This document shows, piece by piece, positions 1 through 8,010 of a stretch of DNA of 64,000 bases. The notes below the pieces were generated by a model. The model searched no databases. It was not told the DNA's origin and was given only the letters and a program-made list of their open reading frames with translations. The translations under genes were made by a program, and so were the position numbers. Numbering within the stretch: position 1 is the stretch's first letter; each line of letters starts with the position of its first letter. Source of the DNA: Fimbriimonas planktonicus (GTDB taxonomy: Bacteria; Armatimonadota; Fimbriimonadia; Fimbriimonadales; Fimbriimonadaceae); NCBI GenBank assembly GCA_965234685.1, contig OZ248539.1, positions 1,054,001-1,118,000 on the forward strand, in the 5' to 3' direction.

Positions 1-797
1 GCGATCTTCGGATTCGCTATAAGAACAGCGCGCTCGGATTCCTTTGGTCGCTGATCATTCCCATAGTAACGACCGGTGTTCTGACCTTTGTGTATGGCTA
101 CCTGGCGAACAACGGTGTCAGCAACTTTAGCGCGTACGTCATGGCGGCGTACCTACCGTATCTGTTCTTCCAGCAGTCGATTCTGGACTCCGCGCAGTCG
201 GTCTTGTCGCAAGTGCCGCTGATCAAGAAGATTTACTTCCCGCGCGAGTTACTGCCGCTGGGGATCATCATCGCCAACTTCATTCACTTGCTGTTGGGCT
301 GGCTGGTCTTCTTTGCGTTCCTCGGGTTCATCTACCTTCGAAATCCGCAGGTGAATCCGTTCCAACTCAGCACAATTCAGCTGCCGTTGTTGATGCTGAT
401 TTCACTCTTCCTGTCAACGGGTCTCGGTTTGATCGTGTCAGCGCTCAACACCTTCTACGAAGATGTGAAGTACCTGACGGGTGTGGCGATGTACCTGCTG
501 TTCTTCCTGTCGCCCATCACTTACACCTCCGAGACGGTCGCGTACTCCAACATCAATCAGCGCACCAATGGGATGTTGTTCAGCCTGTATCACCTGAACC
601 CAATCGCGGCGCTGTCGACTGGCTATCGGCAAGCCCTACTTGCGCCCGCGAGCATCACCATCGGAAACACTACGCATCCGCCGATCGGCATGAAGCCGAT
701 GTACCTGTACATCGCGGCGGCCGTTTCCGTGGTGGTGCTGATCGGTGGCTACGCCATGTTCAACCGGATGAAGTGGCGCTTCGTGGAGCGGCCATGA
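1..797 (+). CDS. ABC-2 type polysaccharide exporter permease (Wzm/TagG-like), 5' end missing
   Basis: The frame is open from base 3, so the N-terminus lies outside the window. The first visible residues, DLRIRYKNSALGFLWSL, are the characteristic cytoplasmic entry of ABC-2 permeases that export O-antigen or teichoic-acid type polysaccharides. Several hydrophobic segments follow (around bases 39-120, 260-340, 390-450, 470-530 and 700-765), as expected for a six-helix inner-membrane permease. The gene ends in an ATGA overlap with its ATPase. It should form the transmembrane half of a polysaccharide flippase. The polymer exported cannot be told from the sequence. Confidence 0.9.
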   Translation, partial: DLRIRYKNSALGFLWSLIIPIVTTGVLTFVYGYLANNGVSNFSAYVMAAYLPYLFFQQSILDSAQSVLSQVPLIKKIYFPRELLPLGIIIANFIHLLLGWLVFFAFLGFIYLRNPQVNPFQLSTIQLPLLMLISLFLSTGLGLIVSALNTFYEDVKYLTGVAMYLLFFLSPITYTSETVAYSNINQRTNGMLFSLYHLNPIAALSTGYRQALLAPASITIGNTTHPPIGMKPMYLYIAAAVSVVVLIGGYAMFNRMKWRFVERP

Positions 798-1576
798 GCG
801 AGGCAATGGCAACTCGCACACCAACGATTTCGGTTCGGAATCTGCGCAAGAAGTTTCGGGTCAGCAACTCCGCCATTGGCGGATTGAAAACCCTTCTGCT
901 TTGGTGGAAGAAGCGCTCCGTCCGCGAGTTTGAGGTCCTAAAGGGGCTCGACTTTGATTGTTATCCTGGCGAATGCGTGTCCGTGATCGGGCGAAACGGA
1001 GCGGGGAAGAGCACGTTGCTTGCGATCCTGGCTCGGGTCTACCGACAAACATCGGGCGAAGTCAAAGTAAATGGCCGCATCGCTCCGTTGCTGGAACTCG
1101 GCGCTGGTTTCCACCCCGACCTGACCGGGATGGAGAACATCATTTTCAACGGCGTTGTCCTTGGCTTAACGCGAAAGCAGATTCGAGAGCGGATCCCGCA
1201 GATCATTGAATTCTCCGAACTTGGCGACAGCATCAACTCGCCGGTCCGAAGCTACTCCAGCGGCATGCTCGCGCGGCTTGGATTTGCCGTGGCAATCCAC
1301 GTGGATGCAGACATCCTTTTAGTGGACGAAGTCTTGAGCGTCGGTGACTATGCCTTTGAGCAAAAGTGCTACGACCGAGTTGACCGATTCCGCAAGGAAG
1401 GCGGAACGATTCTCATGGTCTCGCACAACTTGCAGGCGGTTGAGCGTTTTAGCGACCGGTGCGTTTGGCTACGTGACGGGCAGATGGTCATGAGTGGCCT
1501 TCCCGACGACGTCCTGGCCGCCTATCTCAAGGACCAAGTTTCGGCCCAAGTCGCGGAAACCCCAGCACCTGAGTAA
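794..1576 (+). CDS. Polysaccharide export ABC transporter ATPase (Wzt/TagH-like)
   Basis: This 260-residue ATPase energises the upstream permease. Walker A is GRNGAGKST (about residues 66-74), the signature is YSSGM (154-158) and Walker B is LLVDEVL (175-181). The YSSGM signature and the GAGFHPDLTGMEN segment are typical of the Wzt/TagH branch. The start at 794 is preferred over an upstream in-frame start at 773 because it overlaps the permease stop as ATGA. The protein ends soon after the nucleotide-binding domain, so it lacks the C-terminal carbohydrate-binding domain that lets O9a-type Wzt read a capped chain; TagH-like or Wzt-short behaviour is therefore more likely. Its 3' end overlaps the convergent glycosyltransferase by 50 bases. 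Confidence 0.93.
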   Translation: MSEAMATRTPTISVRNLRKKFRVSNSAIGGLKTLLLWWKKRSVREFEVLKGLDFDCYPGECVSVIGRNGAGKSTLLAILARVYRQTSGEVKVNGRIAPLLELGAGFHPDLTGMENIIFNGVVLGLTRKQIRERIPQIIEFSELGDSINSPVRSYSSGMLARLGFAVAIHVDADILLVDEVLSVGDYAFEQKCYDRVDRFRKEGGTILMVSHNLQAVERFSDRCVWLRDGQMVMSGLPDDVLAAYLKDQVSAQVAETPAPE

Positions 1577-2447
1577 AGATTCGAAGTTGTTCGCGGAAGC
1601 GGGGCACTCTCCCAACGGTCAGAAGGGTTAGAAGTCCCCAGATAAGCACGCGGTAAAGCGCTCCGAGTCGGTCGAGAAGGAAGCAAACGGCCGAAGCAAA
1701 CTTGCCGTGATGAATCTCGAAGTACAGCTCCTTTCCTCGGTTGTACAGGCCAACGGCTCGAGCCCGGTTCTTGCTGCTTGAGCCCAGCTCATGCGTGAAC
1801 TTGGCGTACGGAACGTAGAGAATCTTCCCTTGGGTCGAGAGACGAAGGCATAGGTCGGTGTCTTCGCAGTAAAGAAAGAACCGCTCGTCCCACTTGAGGT
1901 GAGACCTGCGAGTCATCAAGCATGCTCCCATCACCTGGGGCGTCTCGGTCGGCCCATCGGTTCGCACGAGCTGGTGCGTGTTCCAGTACGGTGAAAACAA
2001 CTTCACCCTCGGCAAAAGTTTCTCCAGCCAGAACTGCTCGCAGAACACCGCCCAAAGGGTCAGCCGGTTTGCCGTGCTCGTTTGGAGCGTGCCATCCATA
2101 TTCAAAAGCATTCCTCCGGCCGCGACAACCTTTTCGTCGTCAAAAACCTCAGCAAGGTCTGCGATGGCGTGGGGGAAGGCGTACGCATCGCTATTCAAGT
2201 AGAGGACCAACGACCCGGATGCAACGGCGGCCGCCTGATTATTCGCGGCGCCGAAGCCTCGATTGACCACGTTCTTGATCAGCTGAACGTGTGGAAAGTC
2301 ATTTTTGACCATCTCCGGCGATCCATCTGCCGACGCGTTATCGACAACGATGACCTCGAATTCTTGCGAAATCGCTTCCAGGCACCGCCGAAGTTTGTCC
2401 TTTGTGTTGTAGCTAACGATGGCTACGCTAACGGTCCGGGGTGGCAT
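1527..2447 (-). CDS. Glycosyltransferase family 2 (rhamnosyltransferase-like)
   Basis: This is a 306-residue GT-A fold protein. It opens VSVAIVSYNTKDKL, has VVDNASADGS (about 33-42), the NRGFGAANN loop (62-70), an LNSDAY metal-binding segment near 84-89 and a FFLYCEDTDLCLR segment that supplies the usual acidic acceptor-site residues. This pattern matches the WbbL-like rhamnosyltransferase branch of GT2. A hydrophobic C-terminal stretch (VLIWGLLTLLTVG) may attach it to the membrane. It converges on the exporter ATPase, so a role in building the exported polysaccharide is an inference from position. The sugar donor is not determinable. Confidence 0.9.
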   Translation of the reverse strand: MPPRTVSVAIVSYNTKDKLRRCLEAISQEFEVIVVDNASADGSPEMVKNDFPHVQLIKNVVNRGFGAANNQAAAVASGSLVLYLNSDAYAFPHAIADLAEVFDDEKVVAAGGMLLNMDGTLQTSTANRLTLWAVFCEQFWLEKLLPRVKLFSPYWNTHQLVRTDGPTETPQVMGACLMTRRSHLKWDERFFLYCEDTDLCLRLSTQGKILYVPYAKFTHELGSSSKNRARAVGLYNRGKELYFEIHHGKFASAVCFLLDRLGALYRVLIWGLLTLLTVGRVPRFREQLRIFTQVLGFPRLGPKLGP

Positions 2448-2457
2448 CTGGACATGA

Positions 2458-2466
2458 TGCTACAAT
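2458..2466 (+). promoter_or_regulatory. Extended -10 promoter of greA
   Basis: TGC followed by TACAAT forms an extended -10 element ending nine bases before the greA ATG at 2476. No -35 match stands at the usual distance. Initiation seven bases downstream would leave only two or three untranslated bases, so the greA transcript is probably nearly leaderless. The site lies just outside the start of the divergent glycosyltransferase gene. Confidence 0.5.
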
Positions 2467-2475
2467 AAACGTCCT

Positions 2476-2952
2476 ATGTCCAAGGACATCCAGGTCACAA
2501 AAGAAGGATTCGACGCTCTAAAGGCGGAGCTGGAGGAACTGAAAGGCCCGGTTCGGAACAACATCGCGGAAGCCATCCGCGAAGCCAAGAGTCACGGAGA
2601 CCTTCGTGAAAACGCGGCCTACCACGAGGCCAAGCTCAACCAGACGCGACTCGAGAAGAGAATCTCCGATCTCGAGCGAGCCGTCCAGTACGCCAAGGTA
2701 GTCGAACGTCCGGCCGACGCGGGTAATGGCGCATACATAGGTTCGACCGTCAAGTTGCTCGACCTAGAGTTTGATGACGAGTTCGAAGTCACTTTAGTTG
2801 GCGCCTATGAAGCCGATCCGAACAAGAGTCAAATCTCCATTGATTCTCCGCTTGGTCTCGCGCTTAACGGTCGCGAAGCCGGTGAAGAGATCGACGTGGT
2901 AGCGCCGGCGGGCAAGCAGAAGTACCGCATCCTCGGCGTCGCCGCACCGTAG
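2476..2952 (+). CDS. greA: Transcription elongation factor GreA
   Basis: At 158 residues this is the normal GreA length. The N-terminal coiled coil (about 1-75) carries GDLRENAAYHEAK at its tip, with the acidic pair D42 and E45 that GreA places in the RNA polymerase secondary channel to stimulate cleavage of backtracked RNA. The C-terminal FKBP-like domain follows and contains SPLGLALNGREAGEE, the expected polymerase-binding end. A second, more divergent Gre-like gene lies at 13135-13638; this copy has the canonical tip and is the better candidate for the housekeeping factor. Confidence 0.96.
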   Translation: MSKDIQVTKEGFDALKAELEELKGPVRNNIAEAIREAKSHGDLRENAAYHEAKLNQTRLEKRISDLERAVQYAKVVERPADAGNGAYIGSTVKLLDLEFDDEFEVTLVGAYEADPNKSQISIDSPLGLALNGREAGEEIDVVAPAGKQKYRILGVAAP

Positions 2953-2979
2953 TTTGGTTTGCTTGATAGGGAAACAAAC

Positions 2980-3636
2980 GTGAGCAAGCCCGTTCGAAGT
3001 ACGCAGTGGATTTTGGCCATCGTCGCGCTTGGGCTTGTCGGTTGCGCCGGCCCGACGCCCAGTACTGCTTCCGGCGAGACCACGGTTCCGGCCGAGGAAA
3101 AGATCGTTCTCGCCCCAAGCTTTACTGAGAGCGAACTTTTTCTGATTCACGAGGGAAATTCGCTCAAGCTCGGTTCGTCCTACGACCAGGCCGTAAAAGT
3201 CTTTGCCCCGGAAGCCAATTCCTTCGAGTTCTCCGAATTGCCGAAGCGATTTCAGCAGCCATATCGTGGTCAAGGCTGGGAGACGGCGAGAGAATCTTTC
3301 GGCACAATCATGTACCAGCAGCGCATCGCGGTGGCGATGTACCAGTTAGACCGGGCTACGAAAGTTCAGCTTGAAGACCTCGTGAACCTCTACACCAGCA
3401 CATTTTCTGGCGTGACTCCCGAGAAGGTTGAAGGCAAGACGGTCCAGAACTGGTTCTGGAAACAAGGCGGGCAAACGCTGATGATCTCGGCCACCCAGGC
3501 AAGCACGGGAACCCTCCACGTTGCGGTTGCGCTGGGGTTGGACGACACCATGAAAGAGATCGGCGCGACTGAGACGGCGCTCGCCGATCAGGTCAAATCG
3601 GTCGATTCGAGATTTGGCCGAGAAGTCCCAAAATAG
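2980..3636 (+). CDS. Hypothetical lipoprotein
   Basis: I do not recognise the family. With the GTG start at 2980 the protein begins with a short basic segment, a hydrophobic stretch and a lipobox LVGC, giving a predicted lipoprotein signal peptide of about 22 residues. An in-frame TTG at 2959 would add seven residues ahead of the signal and is less likely. The mature part (about 195 residues) has no clear motif; it mixes aromatic and charged residues and reads as a globular periplasmic domain. It lies 27 bases after greA and is probably co-transcribed with it. Confidence 0.75.
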   Translation: MSKPVRSTQWILAIVALGLVGCAGPTPSTASGETTVPAEEKIVLAPSFTESELFLIHEGNSLKLGSSYDQAVKVFAPEANSFEFSELPKRFQQPYRGQGWETARESFGTIMYQQRIAVAMYQLDRATKVQLEDLVNLYTSTFSGVTPEKVEGKTVQNWFWKQGGQTLMISATQASTGTLHVAVALGLDDTMKEIGATETALADQVKSVDSRFGREVPK

Positions 3637-3832
3637 TTGACGCGATTTCGAACAACCTCGCGTATATTTAACTATCCCAACTAAAGGAGGTGGTGCTAAA
3701 CAAAATGAGTTCAGATAATAGCCACCGAGAGGGTTGTGGGTTTTAAAGACTCGCAATAGTTAGGCGGGTTCTTCATGAACCCTTCCTTCTCGGTGTACAA
3801 AAAAACTAAGGGTCGCTTCGGCGGCCCTTTTT
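3637..3832 (+). promoter_or_regulatory. Candidate attenuator leader upstream of kdsB
   Basis: A 218-base gap before kdsB holds, in order, a possible promoter (TTGACG at about 3637 and TATATT at about 3663, with a long spacer), a full-strength Shine-Dalgarno AAAGGAGGTGG (3683-3693), a 13-codon ORF, two overlapping hairpins and an intrinsic terminator. The segment AACCC at 3778-3782 can pair with GGGTT at 3731-3735 inside the small ORF, with GGGTTC at 3766-3771, or (as ACCCTT, 3779-3784) with AAGGGT at 3808-3813 on the 5' arm of the terminator. Mutually exclusive pairings of this kind are what a transcription attenuator needs. A free-standing small RNA is the alternative reading. Confidence 0.5.
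3705..3746 (+). CDS. Putative 13-residue leader peptide
   Basis: ATG at 3705 opens a 13-codon frame reading MSSDNSHREGCGF and ending in TAA. It is preceded by AAAGGAGGTGG, which is complementary to the usual 3' end of 16S rRNA, with GGAGG ending about 14 bases before the ATG, slightly longer than ideal. Such a strong ribosome site is rare in this window and argues that the frame is translated. Its last codons cover the 5' arm of a hairpin (3724-3735), so ribosome position could change RNA folding. I know no family with this sequence. A small signalling or modified peptide is possible but has no support from neighbours. Confidence 0.4.
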   Translation: MSSDNSHREGCGF

Positions 3833-3838
3833 CATTTT
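3808..3838 (+). terminator. Intrinsic terminator before kdsB
   Basis: GGGTCGC (3810-3816), loop TTCG, GCGGCCC (3821-3827) form a 7-bp stem with one wobble, extended by two A-T pairs and followed by TTTTTCATTTTT. It lies 17 bases before the kdsB start codon, so it either ends the preceding short transcript or conditions read-through into kdsB. Confidence 0.85.
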
Positions 3839-3854
3839 TGGGTTAAGTAGTCAG

Positions 3855-4583
3855 GTGAAAACGGTCATCGTGATTCCGGCCCGAATGGGAAGCACTCGTT
3901 TCCCCGGCAAGCCATTGGTTCATCTGGCAGGGAAGCCAATGGTGGAATGGGTCTATCGCGCGGCAATAGATTCTTCCTGCGCGGATGAAGTGGTGATTGC
4001 GACCCCAGACCAAGAGATACTTCAGGCCGCGGCTCATTTCGGCGCGCCTGCGATCTTAACACGGCAAGATCATCCTAGCGGTACCGACCGATTGGCTGAA
4101 GTGGCAGACTCGCTTGCTGCCGATGTTTTCGTAAACCTCCAGGGCGACGAGCCGCTCATCGACTCCGCCACAATTCGCGCCTGCGCGAATGCGCTTCAAG
4201 CCTCGCCAACCGCTCATGCTTCGAGCGTTTATGCAGAGTGTTCCGAGTCGGAGGTCGACGAGCCTTCGGCAGTGAAGGTAGTGCTCCGATCCGATGAAAC
4301 CGCACTGTATTTCAGCCGGTACTCGTTGCCCTATCCTCGGAATCGGCGGGAGCTTCCGGTTTGGAAGCACATCGGAATCTATGCGTACCGCCCAGAAACG
4401 CTCCGACGCTTCGTCGCCCTCGGACCAAGTCCGCTTGAGCTAACCGAAGGGCTTGAACAGCTTCGCTTGCTAGAAAACGGCATGCAGATTCAAATGGTCC
4501 AGGGAGTGGCATCGCCGATCTCGGTGGACACGCCAGAGCAGGCCGTCACGGCAAACGAGCTTCTTTTGTTACGTGGTGCGTAA
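3855..4583 (+). CDS. kdsB: 3-deoxy-manno-octulosonate cytidylyltransferase (CMP-Kdo synthetase)
   Basis: KdsB activates Kdo with CTP to give CMP-Kdo for lipid A glycosylation in the cytoplasm. The 242 residues show the full set of family motifs: PARMGSTRFPGKPL (8-21), HPSGTDR (73-79), LQGDEPL (95-101), HIGIYAYR and the LELTEGLEQLRLLENG helix. The start is GTG at 3855 with no obvious Shine-Dalgarno. kdsA lies 42 kb downstream (46086-46928), so the window supplies both specific Kdo genes and implies an LPS-bearing outer membrane. Confidence 0.96.
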   Translation: MKTVIVIPARMGSTRFPGKPLVHLAGKPMVEWVYRAAIDSSCADEVVIATPDQEILQAAAHFGAPAILTRQDHPSGTDRLAEVADSLAADVFVNLQGDEPLIDSATIRACANALQASPTAHASSVYAECSESEVDEPSAVKVVLRSDETALYFSRYSLPYPRNRRELPVWKHIGIYAYRPETLRRFVALGPSPLELTEGLEQLRLLENGMQIQMVQGVASPISVDTPEQAVTANELLLLRGA

Positions 4584-4600
4584 GAATCTCGAACGTTTGT

Positions 4601-4606
4601 TATACT
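4601..4606 (+). promoter_or_regulatory. -10 box (TATACT) upstream of the RSH gene
   Basis: TATACT stands 52 bases before the preferred ATG at 4659 and seven bases before an in-frame TTG at 4614. No good -35 box is seen. The distance to the TTG would suit a leaderless start at that codon; the distance to the ATG would give a short leader without a Shine-Dalgarno. The sequence alone does not settle which start is used. Confidence 0.45.
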
Positions 4607-4658
4607 GACTCCATTGTTCCGTGACCGTGGAAGGCAGCGTCGCCTCCTCCGGCCAACG

Positions 4659-6884
4659 ATGCCCATGGACTCGCTAAACAGTGACCAATCTGCCAGGGTG
4701 TCGGATGAGTTTGATGCGCTTTTGGCCCTGATTTCCGACCGGCGGCCCGAAGCAAATCTTCCTCGAATTCGACGCGCCTTCGACTATTCGCGCGATGCCC
4801 ACAGCGATCAAGTGCGCTCCTCGGGCGAACCCTACATCCTGCATCCTATCGCCGTCGCGCACATCCTCGCCGACCTTGGGATGGATGACGACACGATCTG
4901 TGCCGCGCTTCTGCACGATGTTTTGGAGGATTGCCCGCAGGCAACTTACGCCGAAATCAAACGTGAGTTCGGGGAGGAAGTGGTCGAGCTGGTGGAATCC
5001 GTCACCAAGCTTAAACTTGACGACAAGCCAGAACACACCGCCCGAGAGCGCGCCGCCGCGAAGACCGCCCGCACAGCAGAAACCCTCCGAAAAATGCTCC
5101 TCGCGATGTCGAAAGACTTTCGCGTGATGGTCATCAAGTTAGCCGACCGGCTTCATAACATGATGACGCTCGACGCGCTCGCGCCGGCAAAGCGAACCCG
5201 GATCGCGAACGAAACGCTTGATGTCTACGCGCCCCTTGCCGCCCGACTCGGAATCTGGCAGATCAAATGGCAGCTTGAGGACCTGGCCTTCATGGCCCTC
5301 CACCCCCGTGAGTATCAAGAGGTCAACGACCTTGTTGGCAATACGCGGAAGCAGCGCGAGCAGGAGCTTGAGAAGGTCATCGTTGTCCTTCGCGAAACGT
5401 GTCTTGAAAAAGGCGTGAGCCTGGTCGACATTCGCGGCAGGCCGAAGCACCTCTTTTCGATCTGGAACAAGATGGTGCGGCAAGGGCTAGATTTCGAAGA
5501 AATCTACGACCTTCTGGCTTTGCGCATCATTGTCGAAACCATCCCAGATTGCTACGTCGCTCTAGGTGCGGTGAACGAAAGCTACGTCCCAATTCCGCAG
5601 CTTTTCTACGATTACATCGCTCGTCCGAAGCCGAACGGCTACCAGTCGCTGCACACCAAGGTCATTGGTCCGAACGGGCAACCGCTCGAAATCCAGATTC
5701 GAACCAAGGAAATGCACCAGATCTCCGAGTTCGGCGTCGCGGCGCACTGGAGCTACAAAGAAGGCAAAGCCGCAGCAGACGAGCAGAAGCGCCTGCAAAA
5801 CCTTCGGCAGCAGCTGTTCGACTGGTCCTCCGACTCGCGAACGAGCAGCGACTTTCTTCGAACCCTATCGACTGACCTCTTCTCCGAACAAACCTTCGTC
5901 TTTACGCCGAAGGGCGACGTCATCGACCTTCCGGCCGATTCGACACCGGTGGATTTCGCGTTCCGAGTTCACACCGAACTAGGCATGACCCTCATTGGCG
6001 CGCGGATCAATGGCCAGATGATTCCGCTCAGCACGCGCCTCAAGAACGGAGACGTTGTCGAGATCATCAACCGATCCAATGCCTCACCGAGCATGGACTG
6101 GCTGGAGTTCGTTAAGAGCGCCCATGCTCGAAGCAAGCTCCGCACGCACTTCCGGAAGCAGACTCGAAACGAGGATGCAAGCCGCGGTCGAGAGCTGCTC
6201 GAAAAGGAACTGAAGTCCTTCGGGCTCGAGCCAAAACAGTATCTCGGCGAAGACAAATTGCGTGCAGTTGCGGATCAACTCGATAGTTGCGATTCCGCCC
6301 AAGACGTACTCGCAAAGCTCGGATCCGGACTCGTCTCGGTCCAGAACGTTGTCGAAAAACTTCGTGGCAACCCGAACGAGCGGACGAAAGTTGACCGTAT
6401 TGAGGTCACGAAAACGAAGGAAGGCAAGCTTGCCCTTCACGGCGACGGTGTCGATGGCATTCTGGTCAGCCGTTCGAAGTGTTGCAGCCCAATTCCGGGG
6501 GACGAAGTCGTCGGTTACGTCACGCGAGGACGAGGAATCATGGTCCACCGCAAGGTGTGCCCAAACGCCATGGCGTACGTGACCAGCGAACCAGAGCGCC
6601 TGATGCCTTACGCATGGCCAAAAGATGGAAATCTGTATCCGGTTCCGCTTCGGATTCTTGCCGTCAACCGTCTTGGCTTGCTTATGGATGTTTCCACGAT
6701 CTTCGGCGAAACGAAGACCAACGTTTCGGGCCTAAAGGCACATCCATTGCCAAACCAGACCTACGAGATTAATGTTGCGATCGACGTTACTGACACCGAT
6801 CACTTGAACCACGTAATGACGCGCATCGCAAACCTCAGCGACATTTTGAGCATCTTGCGAATGTTTAGCCGGGTGGGCAAGTAA
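4659..6884 (+). CDS. RelA/SpoT-family (p)ppGpp synthetase/hydrolase (RSH)
   Basis: This long RSH protein (741 residues from the ATG at 4659) makes and breaks the alarmone (p)ppGpp. The hydrolase half is intact: YILHP, LLHDVLED (HD at about 86-87) and IKLADRLHNM. The synthetase half has GRPKHLFSIWNKM, LLALRIIV and YIARPKPNGYQSLHT. TGS (VFTPKGDVIDLP), a Cys-rich KCCSPIPGD region and a C-terminal ACT domain follow. The tetrapeptide before YIARPKPNGYQS is LFYD (5601-5612), instead of the RxKD of bifunctional enzymes or the ExDD of RelA. An in-frame TTG at 4614 is an alternative start. The stop overlaps the dtd start by one base. Confidence 0.95.
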   Translation: MPMDSLNSDQSARVSDEFDALLALISDRRPEANLPRIRRAFDYSRDAHSDQVRSSGEPYILHPIAVAHILADLGMDDDTICAALLHDVLEDCPQATYAEIKREFGEEVVELVESVTKLKLDDKPEHTARERAAAKTARTAETLRKMLLAMSKDFRVMVIKLADRLHNMMTLDALAPAKRTRIANETLDVYAPLAARLGIWQIKWQLEDLAFMALHPREYQEVNDLVGNTRKQREQELEKVIVVLRETCLEKGVSLVDIRGRPKHLFSIWNKMVRQGLDFEEIYDLLALRIIVETIPDCYVALGAVNESYVPIPQLFYDYIARPKPNGYQSLHTKVIGPNGQPLEIQIRTKEMHQISEFGVAAHWSYKEGKAAADEQKRLQNLRQQLFDWSSDSRTSSDFLRTLSTDLFSEQTFVFTPKGDVIDLPADSTPVDFAFRVHTELGMTLIGARINGQMIPLSTRLKNGDVVEIINRSNASPSMDWLEFVKSAHARSKLRTHFRKQTRNEDASRGRELLEKELKSFGLEPKQYLGEDKLRAVADQLDSCDSAQDVLAKLGSGLVSVQNVVEKLRGNPNERTKVDRIEVTKTKEGKLALHGDGVDGILVSRSKCCSPIPGDEVVGYVTRGRGIMVHRKVCPNAMAYVTSEPERLMPYAWPKDGNLYPVPLRILAVNRLGLLMDVSTIFGETKTNVSGLKAHPLPNQTYEINVAIDVTDTDHLNHVMTRIANLSDILSILRMFSRVGK

Positions 6885-7339
6885 TGCGCGTGATCATTCA
6901 GCGCGTATCGTCGGCGTCCGTTTCGGTCGATGGCGAAGTCGTCGGCTCATGCGGTCCAGGATTGTTGCTTTTGGTCGGCATTCACCGCGATGATGAATCT
7001 GGCGGGCTAAAGAAGGTGGCCGACAAAGTTTCGAACCTCCGCATATTCAACGATGCGGAAGGAAAAATGAATCTCTCGCTCCTCGACCTTCCGGAGGGCG
7101 AGCGCGGAATTCTGGCCGTTTCGAATTTCACTGTCTATGGAAACGCGGAAAAGAGCCGTCGCCCAAGCTTCTCGGATTCCGCCGGATTCGAAAAGGCAAG
7201 CACCCTGTTCGAGCAATTCGTCGCTGCCCTCAAAGAAACTGGCATCCCCGTCGGAACCGGAGTCTTTGGCGCGGACATGCAGGTGTCACTCCTAAATGAC
7301 GGTCCGGTCACTTTGGTGCTCGATATGCCTACCGTATGA
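6884..7339 (+). CDS. dtd: D-aminoacyl-tRNA deacylase
   Basis: DTD hydrolyses D-amino acids from mischarged tRNAs. The 151 residues match the family length and begin MRVIIQRVSSASVSVDGEVV. The two active-site motifs are present as VSNFTVYG (usual form SQFTL) and NDGPVTL (the Gly-cisPro motif GPVT is exact). The gene starts in the stop codon of the RSH gene (TAATG) and ends in an ATGA overlap with the sigma factor gene. The rsh-dtd pairing is a common bacterial gene order. Confidence 0.95.
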   Translation: MRVIIQRVSSASVSVDGEVVGSCGPGLLLLVGIHRDDESGGLKKVADKVSNLRIFNDAEGKMNLSLLDLPEGERGILAVSNFTVYGNAEKSRRPSFSDSAGFEKASTLFEQFVAALKETGIPVGTGVFGADMQVSLLNDGPVTLVLDMPTV

Positions 7340-8010
7340 AACTCCAACCTAAAGCATTCGTCAGTACGATTGGTTCAGAAAAGGAGCCAGCGGAATTCAT
7401 GGAAGGAATTGTGAGCACAATGGGAGCAACCGCCACCGGTCGGCTTGAGCTTGAGTCCGACGAGCGGCTAGTTCAGCGAGCGCGGAGCGGAGAGTACGAA
7501 GCATTCGAACACCTGTTCGATCGCCACCGAATCTTGGTTTACCGATTCGCGTACCAAATGGTCGGCCGCCGGGACGACGCCGAGGACATGGTGCAGGAAG
7601 CCTTTGTTCGGGCCTATCAGAATCTTCACCGCTACCGAGATGAAGCGAAGTTCACCACGTGGCTTCTGCGCATTGTTACCAACCTTTGCACCGACCAGGC
7701 TCGAATGAGCCAGCGCCGATCTAACCTTGAGCAAAAGGAAGCCGCAGGTGCCTTGGATTGGATGACGATCGGAATGACGAACGATCCGGTTCAGAACCTA
7801 GAGGACGAGCGCCGCAAAGCCGCACTGCGGTCCGCGCTCAACGCCCTTCCGGCGCATCACCGAACCATGATCGTTTTGAGAGATTTAGAAGAGCGAGAAT
7901 ATCCAGAAATCGCCAAAATTATAGGGTGCACGATCGGAGGCGCAAAGTTGCGCGTGCTCCGAGCCCGACGAGCGCTCAGGGATCGAATCGCTCCCCTGTT
8001 GGCCCAGTAA
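7336..8010 (+). CDS. ECF-family RNA polymerase sigma factor
   Basis: Sigma region 2 is clear (EAFEHLFDRHRILVYRFAYQ, then DAEDMVQEAFVRAYQNL and FTTWLLRIVTNLC), and region 4 is clear (LNALPAHHRTMIVLRDLEER then EYPEIAKIIGC and GGAKLRVLRARRAL). A 46-residue N-terminal extension precedes region 2. Internal ATGs at 7399 and 7426 could be the true start, but the ATGA overlap with dtd supports 7336. The anti-sigma factor gene starts in its stop codon and an HtrA-like gene follows, so the three form an envelope-signalling module. Confidence 0.94.
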   Translation: MKLQPKAFVSTIGSEKEPAEFMEGIVSTMGATATGRLELESDERLVQRARSGEYEAFEHLFDRHRILVYRFAYQMVGRRDDAEDMVQEAFVRAYQNLHRYRDEAKFTTWLLRIVTNLCTDQARMSQRRSNLEQKEAAGALDWMTIGMTNDPVQNLEDERRKAALRSALNALPAHHRTMIVLRDLEEREYPEIAKIIGCTIGGAKLRVLRARRALRDRIAPLLAQ

